64,000 nucleotides of DNA from Maritimibacter harenae (lineage in GTDB: Bacteria; Pseudomonadota; Alphaproteobacteria; Rhodobacterales; Rhodobacteraceae), in assembly GCF_009882975.1 (NCBI RefSeq), contig NZ_WTUX01000019.1:301222-365221 (forward strand). The letters are read 5' to 3'. Each line of letters starts with the position of its first letter. Position 1 is the stretch's first letter. The translations under genes were made by a program, and so were the position numbers. Shown piece after piece: positions 7,271 to 16,336 of this stretch. A model generated the notes under the pieces. It ran no database searches and was not told the origin of the DNA. It saw only the letters and a list, made by a program, of their open reading frames with translations.

Positions 7271-8728
7271 TTACGTTGCCTGAGCCATCGACTTGCGGCG
7301 CGCGTTCCTGCGGCTCATGAGTTGCGAGCTTAGGTGAGCAGCTGCCGCTTCCTGAAAGTAATGCTGGTTCACGACAGCGTCCGACGTCTGATTGCACGCA
7401 GCTTTGGCGAGCTCAGCTCCGATCGGGCCATGGTGCTTGGCGGCGTCGGTATGGTTCATTGCGCGCGCGGAGGTCAATGAAACCCCGGTCAGTTCCTTGA
7501 ATCGGCGCGGCACATAGCTTGGCTTATAAGCGACGCCCTTGTCCGACACGAACAACGCGCGTTTCGACGTAATGGCCTCTGCACGCAATTCCGGCAGACA
7601 TTCTTCCGGGAGGTCCCCGAGCAGCACGGCATCGATGAACCGACCATATTCGGGGTCGAGCGGTCCGACGAACGGCACCGGACGTCTCGTGTGTGTCTTC
7701 TGGATCTTCATCCGGACCACATACTCATTGTTTTCCCAGAACAGGTTTTCTCCGAACACGAGATGTGCGCTGGCGTTTCGAAGCGGCAGGTTTGCGATGA
7801 TCGCCAGGATGCAGGCGCCGTTGCGCTTTCGGTGTCGCTTCGTCCGGTTTGGCTCGGAAGAAGCGCCTGCCAATGTTTCTTCAGCCAGATCGAGAATGCT
7901 GTCCGTCGTATGCCCAGATGCGGCCAGTCTCGTTAGCTTCAGGGAGGTCTGGAGCTGCTCTTTTCCCTCGAGCCAGGCGTGCCTTTTTGAAAGGTCGTCG
8001 ATGACGGAGGCTTGCGCCCCGGTATAACGCGCAAAACGGTAGAGCTCTTCCATCGAGGCGCGCAGCGTTGCCCAGCGAAAGCCATTCTTGCTATTCTTGC
8101 ACCGACGGGTGAGCTCTTCTTGAAACAGATCCACGTGTTCTGGCGTGAGCGCGAAGGGACGGTCATGTTGCGCGAGAACGAAGGCGAACTGGCAGAGTTT
8201 GTCGCGCATGCGAACGAGGATGCTTCTTGCCGGCGCTTGCGCGTCTTGCCCCGGCAGGCCGCTCGCCATTTTGCGCAAGGCTTGTTTCACCTCATCCGGC
8301 AGGGTCCAAGGGTCGACCGAGACATGGCGTGCGATCGGCGCGTTTCCGTCCAGCTTCGCGCAGGGATCCCAGTCGGGCGGCTCGACGGAGTTTCCCTTAT
8401 GAGCGTCTCCGGAAGTCCGGGCACTCTCCGAAGTGGTGCCCACCGTTCGTATTGTGAGCAAGGCCGTTTCGACTGACTTGGCGAAGGTTGGATACAAGAG
8501 AACCATGGCACGCGACAGGGCGGCCAGGCTTTCGGCGGGCTCGAAATCCGCACGCGCGCGACTCCACCGAAGCAAGTCTGCTTCGGTGGGTGTGGCGAGC
8601 CCATAGCTTGCGACGAATGCGAAAAAGTCGTCCGTCGCGATGAGATCGTCGAGCGGGATGGCGCTGAGTTCCTTCCTTTGGAGGAACTCCCGCCAAATCG
8701 GTTTTCCCAGGATCGTCGCTCGGCTCAT
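7271..8728 (-). CDS. Divergent tyrosine-recombinase-like protein, probable partner subunit
   Basis: A 485-residue protein with the outline of a tyrosine recombinase catalytic domain in its last ~200 residues: LPLRNAS (Arg I at R317), then MNHTDAAKHHG (His at 426) and NQHYFQ (candidate nucleophile Y457). The second catalytic arginine of the HxxR motif is replaced (H426-T-D-A429). The position normally held by His/Trp before the tyrosine also looks altered. It may therefore be a non-catalytic or weak partner of the larger recombinase. Its start overlaps that gene's stop by 4 bp. The residues before ~150 are low in recognisable features. Paired recombinases are known from Tn554-type and RIT elements, but this pair does not clearly match either. 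Confidence 0.6.
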   Translation of the reverse strand: MSRATILGKPIWREFLQRKELSAIPLDDLIATDDFFAFVASYGLATPTEADLLRWSRARADFEPAESLAALSRAMVLLYPTFAKSVETALLTIRTVGTTSESARTSGDAHKGNSVEPPDWDPCAKLDGNAPIARHVSVDPWTLPDEVKQALRKMASGLPGQDAQAPARSILVRMRDKLCQFAFVLAQHDRPFALTPEHVDLFQEELTRRCKNSKNGFRWATLRASMEELYRFARYTGAQASVIDDLSKRHAWLEGKEQLQTSLKLTRLAASGHTTDSILDLAEETLAGASSEPNRTKRHRKRNGACILAIIANLPLRNASAHLVFGENLFWENNEYVVRMKIQKTHTRRPVPFVGPLDPEYGRFIDAVLLGDLPEECLPELRAEAITSKRALFVSDKGVAYKPSYVPRRFKELTGVSLTSARAMNHTDAAKHHGPIGAELAKAACNQTSDAVVNQHYFQEAAAAHLSSQLMSRRNARRKSMAQAT

Positions 8729-10626
8729 GCGTTTTCTCCCACTGCCGCTTCGTAATCATTGCGGACCTTCCTGCGCCGCTTGGCACGGTGAGCCTGCTGG
8801 TCGCGCAGCCGTTCCGTCGTCTGGATGAACGCGTAGAATCTCGTCAGCGTCGAGGCGAGGTCACCGGTGACGACCTCGAGATACGGGAGCACACCGAGAT
8901 CTTCGTTGATCTCGATCGAGCAATACCCATGTCGGAAATTGTGCGGGGTCATCGGCAGGCCGATCTCGTTGGAACACTCCGCGAACCACGCATCGAAGGT
9001 CTGCGTCGTCAGGTGGGTTCCGACGTTCTCGATCGCGGGGAACAGAAGCTGGCTTTCCGAGGCGCCACCGAAAAGGGGGCGTATCTCGTCCAGGTAGAAC
9101 TCGAGAATATCGAAGGCCCAGCATCCATCCATTCCTTTGTGGTAGTCGGCCGGGGGCAAGCGCCGGCCGCGCTTCGTCATGGCCACGCCATTCTTCAATA
9201 GCTCGTTCGGGATGCGGACGCGGAAATAGGATGTGTCGCCGTCGCGATGGTCGAAAAAGGTGGGGAGGGAACCCGACATGTCGAGCGACAGGACGTTCAT
9301 CTTGCGCAAAGGCAGGCCTTCGAGCTCGAGCGCCGCGAATGCGGCGGACACGCCAAACATCCGGGCCCGGCGAAGAAGCTTGGTCGCAATCGATCGGTAT
9401 TGATCATCGATCTCGCCCGTCGCGGCGTAGGTGTAGAGATCGATGCCCAGGGCCGCGGCGGTGTCGAGCGCGTCACGTGCACGGGTGCAATACATCTCGT
9501 GTTGAAACTCGAACACCTGCCGTTTCCGGGGGTCGGCGAGGAGCGCTTCGCACCATTCCTGGACGCCCGGCGCCATGAACTCGCCCGCCAGGCGTCCTTC
9601 GATGAGTTTCGGCGTCTTGTCGATCAGTTTCTTGACCGCTGCCGCTTCTTCATCGTGGCCGACGGCCCTGAGCGTGAGGCGGATCTTGTCGAAGTAGTTG
9701 TAGAGGGTCCGCGCCGAAATGCCGTCGGATCTGTCGCATTCCCGGATCAGCGAAATCACGGTGGTTTCCAGGGTTTCCTGTCCAAACAGGGCGCACAGCC
9801 CGTTCACTTTCGTCACGTCGACGCTTTGAGATGCGGCGCTGACGAACTTGCGAAAGGCGGCCCTGTAAATCCCGATCGTGCCATCCGCGTAGGTCTCGGT
9901 TGCCATTTTCCGCGCGGCTTCCGTCTCGAAATCCGGGACCTGCGTCGTCGCCGCAGTGACCCATTTTTCGAGATCCAGCTCCAATGCTTCCGGGATCGAA
10001 TGCCGTGTTCGATGCAGCGTCGACAGATCGCCGATCGGTTCTTCCGGCAGCACGTCGAGCAGGGTCGGGAACTTCCGGAACGCATCCAGCAGCTTTGCGC
10101 CGCGCTTGACCTTCGAGAACTCGTCGCTCGTCGCGCACTCGTCACGCAGCCCGGCGATGAAGTCCCGGTCGATCTGGTGGATGTCGCACCCACGGCGGCG
10201 CGTGAGTGCCGTGATCTTGCCGAGGTCCCGGATGTCCTTGTCGATGAGCCCGGCGTCGACAAGGTCCTCGAGGCGTCCACGCAATTCCGCGAAACGGTCA
10301 TCGCGTTCCCGAAGTTGCCGGCGGGCCTCGAGCGCACCCGTGTGACGCTCGATCAGGCGACGGCCGTCCGACTGGTATTGCTTGTAGGTTTTCGGGGACA
10401 TGCCGATCGACGACAGTTTGCGCGTGAGCTTCACGTTCTTCTTTGAGAACTTCGGGGCCACCGCAAGGTAGACGTCCAGGTCCACGGCGTGTCCCAGGAT
10501 GGCGGGCGGGTTGTTCGCGAAGAGCCCGATGCAGTGGCCGAGATGCTTCGCATACTGCCGCTGGGTCTTGCACGGCGCCTGTTTGCCGGCTTCGATTAGG
10601 TCTGACAGCGTTGAGATATTGGGCAT
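8725..10626 (-). CDS. Large tyrosine recombinase / site-specific integrase-like protein
   Basis: A 633-residue protein. The C-terminal third carries a tyrosine recombinase active site: R441 in LEGLPLRKMNVL, HNFRHG (H562, R565) and the candidate nucleophile Y598 in TRFYAFI. The usual His/Trp nine residues before the tyrosine is Asp (in TGDLAS). The N-terminal ~400 residues are helical and much longer than in typical integrases. The start ATG at 10626 has GAGGATAGAGC upstream, and the gene overlaps the second recombinase by 4 bp. An intrinsic terminator separates it from the helix-turn-helix gene. It probably cuts and joins DNA with its partner, but the target site is unknown. The size resembles TnpB of Tn554 (about 630 residues), which is a similarity of size only. 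Confidence 0.75.
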   Translation of the reverse strand: MPNISTLSDLIEAGKQAPCKTQRQYAKHLGHCIGLFANNPPAILGHAVDLDVYLAVAPKFSKKNVKLTRKLSSIGMSPKTYKQYQSDGRRLIERHTGALEARRQLRERDDRFAELRGRLEDLVDAGLIDKDIRDLGKITALTRRRGCDIHQIDRDFIAGLRDECATSDEFSKVKRGAKLLDAFRKFPTLLDVLPEEPIGDLSTLHRTRHSIPEALELDLEKWVTAATTQVPDFETEAARKMATETYADGTIGIYRAAFRKFVSAASQSVDVTKVNGLCALFGQETLETTVISLIRECDRSDGISARTLYNYFDKIRLTLRAVGHDEEAAAVKKLIDKTPKLIEGRLAGEFMAPGVQEWCEALLADPRKRQVFEFQHEMYCTRARDALDTAAALGIDLYTYAATGEIDDQYRSIATKLLRRARMFGVSAAFAALELEGLPLRKMNVLSLDMSGSLPTFFDHRDGDTSYFRVRIPNELLKNGVAMTKRGRRLPPADYHKGMDGCWAFDILEFYLDEIRPLFGGASESQLLFPAIENVGTHLTTQTFDAWFAECSNEIGLPMTPHNFRHGYCSIEINEDLGVLPYLEVVTGDLASTLTRFYAFIQTTERLRDQQAHRAKRRRKVRNDYEAAVGENA

Positions 10627-10687
10627 GCTCTATCCTCGTGTTTGTTGAGCGTTAATGGGAAGATTGGTCGTTGTCGGGAAAGCGGTA

Positions 10688-10727
10688 ATAAAAAGCGGGT
10701 GGTTTCCAAGTGCCGAAAGACCCCCGC
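10688..10727 (-). terminator. Intrinsic terminator of the helix-turn-helix gene
   Basis: On the minus strand GCGGG (10727-10723) pairs with CCCGC (10699-10695). An inner stem is formed by the TTTC and GGAAA segments, and the hairpin is followed by TTTTTATT (10694-10687). It lies 19 bases after the stop at 10746, ending the upstream transcript before the recombinase genes. Confidence 0.65.
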
Positions 10728-10745
10728 CTTTTGTTATTTTCAGCG

Positions 10746-11285
10746 TTATCCGGATGGGTGCCCTCCCAGTGTAGCGATCGCCGCGAAGGGCCCTGTTTTC
10801 ATCGCTTCGGAAGGGGTTTCGGCGGCATTATCCACCTGCGCATCGGTCTCGACGCGCATGAATTCCGGCTCGGCGCGGCCTTCGCGACGCGCGCGAATGC
10901 ACTCGCGGTTCCAACGGCGCAGTCGGGCATTGACGGTTCCGGTGCGCGCACCCAGCTGGACGCCCGCGCCGTAGTCGAAGGTGCCGGCCCGGACCTTGTT
11001 GCGGATCGTGGACGGGCGTTTCCCGGTCATCCACGCCACCCAGTGCACGTCGGCAAGCGGTTCACGCAGGGCCCACGCGGCTGTGTCCGTTGTCGGCTGG
11101 ACCTCGAGGATCTTCTCCCAGATGTCGCGTTCGGGAAAATACCCTTCGAGCGATACGAGCCCGAAACGCGCGATGACCTTGCCGACTTCGTTCTTGCCGA
11201 TGCCGAGCCACGTTCCGAGCTCCGACCGGGTCAGACCGACCGGAACCGCCGGAACGACAGGGGGCAAGTTGTATGCGTGAACCAT
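10746..11285 (-). CDS. Helix-turn-helix DNA-binding protein
   Basis: A 179-residue protein with a strong AGGAGG ribosome binding site. Residues ~18-60 (LTRSELGTWLGIGKNEVGKV) look like a winged or MerR-like helix-turn-helix, and the segment WMTGKRPSTIRNKVRAG near residues 85-100 could be a second DNA-contacting motif, so the protein may hold two HTH units. The basic stretch RLRRWNRECIRARREGR follows. It is probably the regulator, directionality factor or end-binding protein of the neighbouring recombinase genes; that is inferred from position. A 9-bp inverted repeat with terminator shape lies 38 bases upstream and might be its operator. Confidence 0.6.
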   Translation of the reverse strand: MVHAYNLPPVVPAVPVGLTRSELGTWLGIGKNEVGKVIARFGLVSLEGYFPERDIWEKILEVQPTTDTAAWALREPLADVHWVAWMTGKRPSTIRNKVRAGTFDYGAGVQLGARTGTVNARLRRWNRECIRARREGRAEPEFMRVETDAQVDNAAETPSEAMKTGPFAAIATLGGHPSG

Positions 11286-11322
11286 GGTTTCCTCCTGGCT
11301 TTCGGAGGACGTGGTTCGATGT

Positions 11323-11354
11323 CACCCGGGACAAAAATTCCCGGGTGTTTTTTT
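11323..11354 (+). terminator. Plus-strand intrinsic terminator in a minus-strand gene cluster
   Basis: CACCCGGGA (11323-11331) pairs perfectly with TCCCGGGTG (11339-11347), and seven T follow (11348-11354). It has the shape of a Rho-independent terminator for rightward transcription, yet all genes from 4686 to 12771 run leftward. It would stop an antisense or unannotated rightward transcript over the helix-turn-helix gene. Alternatively the inverted repeat may act as an operator. Confidence 0.65.
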
Positions 11355-11580
11355 GTTTCGCGTGTTCAGGACGCCTGATCGACGCGTGCGGGAGTGGGAA
11401 CGGTGGCGAACCGCAGGTCTTAGCACCGGTCCAGCTGCGAAAGAGTGTCCGCGCAGGATCAGCGCGACCGCGGAGCGCGTTCAGGGGGCGGAGGTCGCTG
11501 TTGGTCTTTGTGACACAAGCGTCATTCCGGTGGCGCGGTGCCCGGTCGCCGGCATGCAGACCGACACCAGGCTCACCGGG

Positions 11581-12771
11581 CTATGTTACGGGGGCCTGGA
11601 CGCGTGCTTTTCTGGCCCGCTTCCTGATGAACCCTGATCCGGCGGGCGGCAATTCGCGCGGATCGATGCCGGTCCCGGCCAGGTCGTCGAAAAAGAATGC
11701 GCTTGTCCGGAAATGCTTGCTCTGGGCCTCGGACAGTTCCGCCGCCTTGGCTTGAAACCACTGCGGCGTCAGGTCGACGGGCGCCAGTTGATCGGCCAGC
11801 GCATGCTTGCGGACGATCGTTGCCCGTGCGGGGAATTCTCCGCCGTGCAGATCAGCGATCTGCTTGCTGAGCCGCCACCATGCGGCCGCCCAGGGTTCAT
11901 CCGGCGCAACCTGGCTTTGCGGGACCCCGTTTCGAGCCCGAAACGCGATCCTTTGGAGATACACGCGATACGTCTTCTCATTGGGTCGCTCGAAACCCAG
12001 GGCACGGATGTCGATGTTTTCGAGCTGCGCGAAGGTTTGCGGGCGCAAGAGATCATCGAACGAAGCCTCGGAATCTTCCGCAAGGATACCGGCCATCGTG
12101 GCGACACGGTATGTGAAGTCGATCGCGTTCCGAAGCGGGCGCTCCTGCGCGTCTCGAAATCGCTTCAGCCGCACTGGTAGCTTCGCATGGTAAGCGTGGT
12201 CGAAGACCCGGGGCAGGGGGCCGATTTTCTCGCAAGGCAGCAGCCCGGTGCGACGTGCAATGTCATTGTCGCCCAGTTTGTCGAGGACGCCCAAAGCGCG
12301 CCGGAATGTGGCCCGCGGCAGTCCCTCGAGCCCCGCGTCGATCGAGAGGGCACCAGTCCGGGTCAGATCGCAAGGAGAGGTTCCCTCTGGCAGAAGCGTC
12401 GGCAGATAATAGATCGGATTGACCGAGGTGGCATGCACGAACAAACGAGCGAGGCGATTCAGGCCATCGACATAGTTTCCATCGACATCCTGGCCCGTCT
12501 CAAGTGACTGGCAGTCGAGCAGAACCTTGCGCCAGGCCCGGTATTTCTTGATGTCATTCCCGAATTCGCTCCGTGCCTCCTCGGGGATGTGTTCTTTCGG
12601 AAACCGGAGCGCCAAGGCGGGTGGCTCAAAGTCGAGCAGGAAAACCGGAAGGCCGGTTATCCGCGTCAGAACGCCGAACGCGGTCTTCGCCACGAAGGGA
12701 CGGACGAAGGACCAGATTTCGTCTTCCGGGTCCGGATCATTGCAGCGGTTGTAGAGATCGGAGAAGGTCAT
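11581..12771 (-). CDS. Hypothetical helical protein at the head of the recombinase cluster
   Basis: A 396-residue protein of unknown function with no signal peptide or membrane segment. I chose the ATG at 12771 (MTFSDLYNRCNDPDPEDEIW). The frame is open for 35 more codons upstream, and GAGGAG lies about 20 bases upstream, so the start is uncertain. The sequence is mostly helical and resembles the core-binding half of phage-type integrases in composition (RNAIDFTYRVATMAGI), but I see no catalytic Arg-His-Arg-Tyr set. The C-terminus is basic (GFIRKRARKARVQ). It is the first gene of the leftward cluster and may be an accessory DNA-binding protein; this is inference. Confidence 0.6.
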   Translation of the reverse strand: MTFSDLYNRCNDPDPEDEIWSFVRPFVAKTAFGVLTRITGLPVFLLDFEPPALALRFPKEHIPEEARSEFGNDIKKYRAWRKVLLDCQSLETGQDVDGNYVDGLNRLARLFVHATSVNPIYYLPTLLPEGTSPCDLTRTGALSIDAGLEGLPRATFRRALGVLDKLGDNDIARRTGLLPCEKIGPLPRVFDHAYHAKLPVRLKRFRDAQERPLRNAIDFTYRVATMAGILAEDSEASFDDLLRPQTFAQLENIDIRALGFERPNEKTYRVYLQRIAFRARNGVPQSQVAPDEPWAAAWWRLSKQIADLHGGEFPARATIVRKHALADQLAPVDLTPQWFQAKAAELSEAQSKHFRTSAFFFDDLAGTGIDPRELPPAGSGFIRKRARKARVQAPVT

Positions 12772-13006
12772 GCACGGAAGATTGGTCGCATCTCCTCTCG
12801 CGGAAACAAAAAGACAGAAAAATCGTGAAACGGACGGCGAGCGTTCGTTTTTCCAGGTGGCCCTTCGGACGTGCATCCGAGCGGCAGAGGTGCGCTGGGG
12901 CCGTTACGCGCGCGGCCAGATTGGTCGGTCGAATTTTCGCCGATTGCCTTGCGCGGCCACGGCCGCCAGAGTCGAGGAATATGTCAGACGCATTTGAGGA
13001 AAAGAT

Positions 13007-13405
13007 ATGACGCAGAAGATTCCGGGCATCTTGCCCAAGCTTGCCGCCTTTGTTGCGGCGACCCTTATCGGGGTGCCGGCGTCGGCCCAGTCCCACGTGA
13101 ACGCCGTCGTGACGGACGGGCAGTCGCAATTCGCAGAAGGCGTTCTACAAGGCTATTTTCTCCAGGGAGCGGACGGCGCGACGCTTTGTGCCGATCCCTA
13201 CGTGATTGGAAAATACGTCAGTTGTGCTCCGGCGCTCCAGATAAACGGGCGCGTCTACCGCGCACCCGACAAGAAGGTATGGGTGCATACGAACGGCCAA
13301 CTCGGAGGTATGGACGTGCTCGATGCCCAGGGGCGGCGTGTGTGCACGGATCCCGTGGCATCGAACAAGTTTCGCGGTCCGGACAGCTATCTCTTCTGTC
13401 CGTGA
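13007..13405 (+). CDS. Small secreted protein
   Basis: A 132-residue exported protein. It has a signal peptide with a basic n-region (MTQKIPGILPK), a hydrophobic core and a likely cleavage at ASA near residue 27. A GAGGAAAAG ribosome binding site precedes the ATG. The mature part has four cysteines in repeated contexts (LCADPYV, VSCAPA, VCTDPV, LFCP), suggesting two disulfides in the periplasm. No family is recognised. It is divergent from the 12771 gene and convergent with the enoyl-CoA hydratase gene, so it stands alone. Confidence 0.7.
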   Translation: MTQKIPGILPKLAAFVAATLIGVPASAQSHVNAVVTDGQSQFAEGVLQGYFLQGADGATLCADPYVIGKYVSCAPALQINGRVYRAPDKKVWVHTNGQLGGMDVLDAQGRRVCTDPVASNKFRGPDSYLFCP

Positions 13406-13488
13406 TGAACGGTCAGGGAATTCATTCTCAACCGTCGATTGGATTCCGCCCTAACCCTCACTTACCGACCTCACAGAACGTATTGACG

Positions 13489-14280
13489 TCAGGCCTTCCC
13501 CTGCTTGCCCTCCGCGAACGCGCGGACGGCTTCGGCATGTTCCGCCGTCTCGTTCGACCTGATCTCGTCGGCAAACGCTGCATCGGCGTGATGGGCGGCC
13601 AGGGCTACCAGCGGGCGGTTGATCGCGATTTTGGTCCACCGGATCGCGTTGGTCTTTCCAGCCACGAGCCGTTCCGCCAGGCCGTAGACACGCGCGTCCA
13701 GGTCCTCTGTGGGCACCGCGTCTGTAAGCAGACCGATATCGGCGGCCTTCGTAGCCGGGATAGCGTCCCCCGTCAGAAGGTATTCGCGCGCGCGCAGATA
13801 GCCGGTCATCTGCGGCCAGAGCAGCGCGCCGCCGTCCGCGGCAACGAGACCGACCGCCACGTGCGGATCACCGATTTTTGCGGTGTCGGCGGCAATCGCG
13901 ACGTCGCAGGACACCGCAAGAGACGCGCCAAGCCCCATCGCGTGACCGTTCACCCGCGCGATGATCGGCTTCTCCATGGAAAGCTGCCCGACGAGAATGC
14001 GCTTGGCTTCGCGGATCGTCACATGGAAACGTTCTGGTTCGTCGATGGCGTCCTGCATCCAGTCCAGGTCCCCGCCGGCGCTAAATGCGCGCCCATTTCC
14101 GGTGAGCACGATCACGTCGCTGTCGGGATCGTCGTCGAGGTCGGCAAAGAGCCGCGAGAGCTCCGTATGAAGCGCGGCGTTGGCAGCGTTCATCGCTTCG
14201 GGCCGGTTCAGCCGAACGGTGAGGATGCGGCCTTGCCGTTCGAACTCTATATGGTCGTAACGCTTGAAGAAGTCGCTCAT
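13489..14280 (-). CDS. Enoyl-CoA hydratase/isomerase family protein
   Basis: A 263-residue crotonase-fold enzyme acting on acyl-CoA thioesters in the cytoplasm. Family features are RLNRPEAMNAAN near residue 25, the oxyanion-hole segment RAFSAGGDLDWM near 64-75 and GHAMGLGASLAVSCDVAIA near 112-130. At the usual catalytic Glu positions it has PHVAVGLVAADGGALLWPQ, where the first acid is not obvious, so it may be a hydratase variant, isomerase or hydrolase. It overlaps the stop of the Baeyer-Villiger monooxygenase by 4 bp and is co-transcribed with it, which suggests a shared catabolic pathway. Confidence 0.9.
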   Translation of the reverse strand: MSDFFKRYDHIEFERQGRILTVRLNRPEAMNAANAALHTELSRLFADLDDDPDSDVIVLTGNGRAFSAGGDLDWMQDAIDEPERFHVTIREAKRILVGQLSMEKPIIARVNGHAMGLGASLAVSCDVAIAADTAKIGDPHVAVGLVAADGGALLWPQMTGYLRAREYLLTGDAIPATKAADIGLLTDAVPTEDLDARVYGLAERLVAGKTNAIRWTKIAINRPLVALAAHHADAAFADEIRSNETAEHAEAVRAFAEGKQGKA

Positions 14281-15947
14281 GCGAAAGCCTTTCTGGGCTC
14301 TTCCGCCAATGGCGCCCCGTCGAACAGGAAGCCTTCATAGCCGTTTTCGCGGATGCGCGTGCAAAGGTCGCGATACATTGGGTTGCCGCCGATCCACACA
14401 AGTGCGTCGCGGCCTTCGCGGCCGAGGTTCGTGTTGATGCCGGTAAACCACGAGTTGGTGGAGCCGATCAGGGTCCTCGAGAGGAGTTTCTGGCAAAGGC
14501 GTGTGTAATCGGCCTGTGCCTCCGAGGTCGGCTCGATCACCTGCGTGCCTTGCTCGAGCGCCGTGCGCATGAGCCCGTCCAGCCAATCGATCATCAGGGC
14601 CGAGCACCGCGGAATGTTGCAGAAGGTGGCCCCGTTCTGCGGGCCGACGAGCATGAAGAAGTTCGGGAAATCGGCGACTTGCATCCCGAGATAGGTCGAC
14701 ATGCCCTCATCGAAGCTGTCCTTCAACGAAACGCCGTCGCGCCCCCGGATGTCGATCCGGTTCCAGGAGCCCACGATGGCGTCGAAGCCCGTCGCGAAGA
14801 TAATGACATCCAGGTCGAATTTCCCGGACTCGGTTTCGATCCCGGTTTCTGTAATGCGCGTGATCGGGTCGGCCTTCACGTCGATGAGGTGAACATTGTC
14901 CTGATTGTAACATTCGAAATACTTGGTCTCGAGTGGCACCCGTTTGGTTCCATAGCCGTGATCCTTGGGGATGAGCTTGTCGGCGGTTTCGGGGTCGGAC
15001 ACGCGTTCGCGGATCTTGTCGGCGACAAATTCTGAGACGAGATCGTTTGCTTCTTTGTCGAAGAGCACGTCCTTGAAATTACCCAACCATAGCGAGAAGC
15101 CGGGACCCTTGTAGAGCTCCTCCCAGAGCGCACGCCTTTCTTCTGGCGTTGCCTCCAACGTGTTCTGGTCGCGGAAGATATGGCTGAACCCGGCGAGCGT
15201 AGTATCGAGGAAGCCGATCATGTCGTCGTAGTTTGCCTTGATCTCCTGCATCTCGTCGGCCGTAATCGGCCCGTTGCCCAGCGGCGTGCACCAGTTGGGC
15301 GACCGCTGGAACACCGTCAGATCGCCAGCAACCTTCGACATTTCCTGGATCACCTGCACGCCGGACGACCCGGTGCCGATGACGCCGACGCGCTTGCCCT
15401 CGAAGTCGAGCGGGGCCGGCCCGAACCCACCGGGGTCGCGCGGCCAGAGCCCGGTGTGAAGCGTGAGGCCCTTGAACGTGTCGCGCCCCGGGATGTTGGG
15501 GTATTGCGGCGCTGAAAGGGGGCCGAGCGCGGAGACGAGGAAGCGGCAGGTCATGTCGGGCCGGTCGCCTTCGAACGAGACGGTCCAGGTTGCGGCATCG
15601 TCGTCCCAGGTGGCGGCCGTGACGCGTGCGTTGAACGTGTAGTCCTTACGCACGTCCATCACGTCCGCGGCCTTGTTGATGTAGCTTAGCACTTCCGGCT
15701 GGGCGGCGAAGCGTTCCGACCAGTCGAAATTCTCAAGCAGCTCGCGCGAGAAGAAATAGGCGTAGGTCTCGGATTCGGAATCCACCCGGGCCCCAGGGTA
15801 GCGATTCCAGTTCCAGACCCCTCCGACCTGGTCCGAAGCCTCGACCCCGCGAACGGTCATGCCCATCTCGCGCAGGCGATAGAGCATGTAGAGACCGCTG
15901 ATCCCGGCTCCGATGACGATCGCGTCGAATTCTGGCTGGCTTGCCAT
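14277..15947 (-). CDS. Baeyer-Villiger-type flavin monooxygenase
   Basis: A 556-residue FAD/NADPH enzyme. It has an N-terminal FAD-binding GxGxxG (GAGISG, residues ~13-18), the type I Baeyer-Villiger fingerprint FxGxxxHxxxWP as FKGLTLHTGLWP (residues ~158-169) and a second Rossmann motif GTGSSG (~191-196) for NADPH. Enzymes of this class insert oxygen next to a ketone, giving an ester or lactone. The ATG at 15947 is preferred over a GTG two codons upstream because GGAGG lies seven bases before it. With the enoyl-CoA hydratase it forms a leftward operon facing a rightward CoA-ligase operon. An esterase at 23468-24388 could open the product. The actual ketone substrate is unknown. Confidence 0.92.
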   Translation of the reverse strand: MASQPEFDAIVIGAGISGLYMLYRLREMGMTVRGVEASDQVGGVWNWNRYPGARVDSESETYAYFFSRELLENFDWSERFAAQPEVLSYINKAADVMDVRKDYTFNARVTAATWDDDAATWTVSFEGDRPDMTCRFLVSALGPLSAPQYPNIPGRDTFKGLTLHTGLWPRDPGGFGPAPLDFEGKRVGVIGTGSSGVQVIQEMSKVAGDLTVFQRSPNWCTPLGNGPITADEMQEIKANYDDMIGFLDTTLAGFSHIFRDQNTLEATPEERRALWEELYKGPGFSLWLGNFKDVLFDKEANDLVSEFVADKIRERVSDPETADKLIPKDHGYGTKRVPLETKYFECYNQDNVHLIDVKADPITRITETGIETESGKFDLDVIIFATGFDAIVGSWNRIDIRGRDGVSLKDSFDEGMSTYLGMQVADFPNFFMLVGPQNGATFCNIPRCSALMIDWLDGLMRTALEQGTQVIEPTSEAQADYTRLCQKLLSRTLIGSTNSWFTGINTNLGREGRDALVWIGGNPMYRDLCTRIRENGYEGFLFDGAPLAEEPRKAFA

Positions 15948-16336
15948 GCGCACTCCTCCACTTGGTGCGGCGCGGGGCGTGCCCTGGCCACAATGCTGCC
16001 GAAAGCTGGCACATGGGCGGACTAACTGTCAAGTTTTTGAGAATACTCATGCGTATATCATCTGAGAACTGAGCTGGTCCTTTCTGCCCCCCGTCGAGCG
16101 TCAGCCTGTTACGAAGCTCTCACGTGTTGCCCCAGAAGTTACTGAAAATGTTTCATAATTATAGATTTCGCGATCAACAAGACCTAAACGCGACCGGCAA
16201 GAATGGCGCGCCGGGGGCATCGATACTTGATAGATGAAAACATACGTGACAGTATCTGTTTTGCGGCAAGCGCCCGATTCCACGCTTCGGGAGGGGTGCG
16301 ACGGATCGCTCGCCGCGAAGATACTGGGAGGACTCC
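15948..16336. promoter_or_regulatory. Divergent promoter region between the monooxygenase and acyl-CoA ligase operons
   Basis: 389 bases without a gene. They contain a near-perfect 14-bp palindrome at 16043-16056 (ATACTCATGCGTAT, 12 of 14 positions symmetric) and an inverted pair GATACT (16222-16227)/AGTATC (16251-16256). Both are plausible operators for the TetR regulator encoded in the rightward operon. AT-rich patches at 16140-16170 may hold promoters. Assignment to TetR is inference. Confidence 0.45.

Noticed and set aside
9247..10446. Plus-strand open frame opposite the larger recombinase gene
   Set aside because: The minus strand encodes the catalytic motifs; the plus frame has no ribosome binding site or family features.
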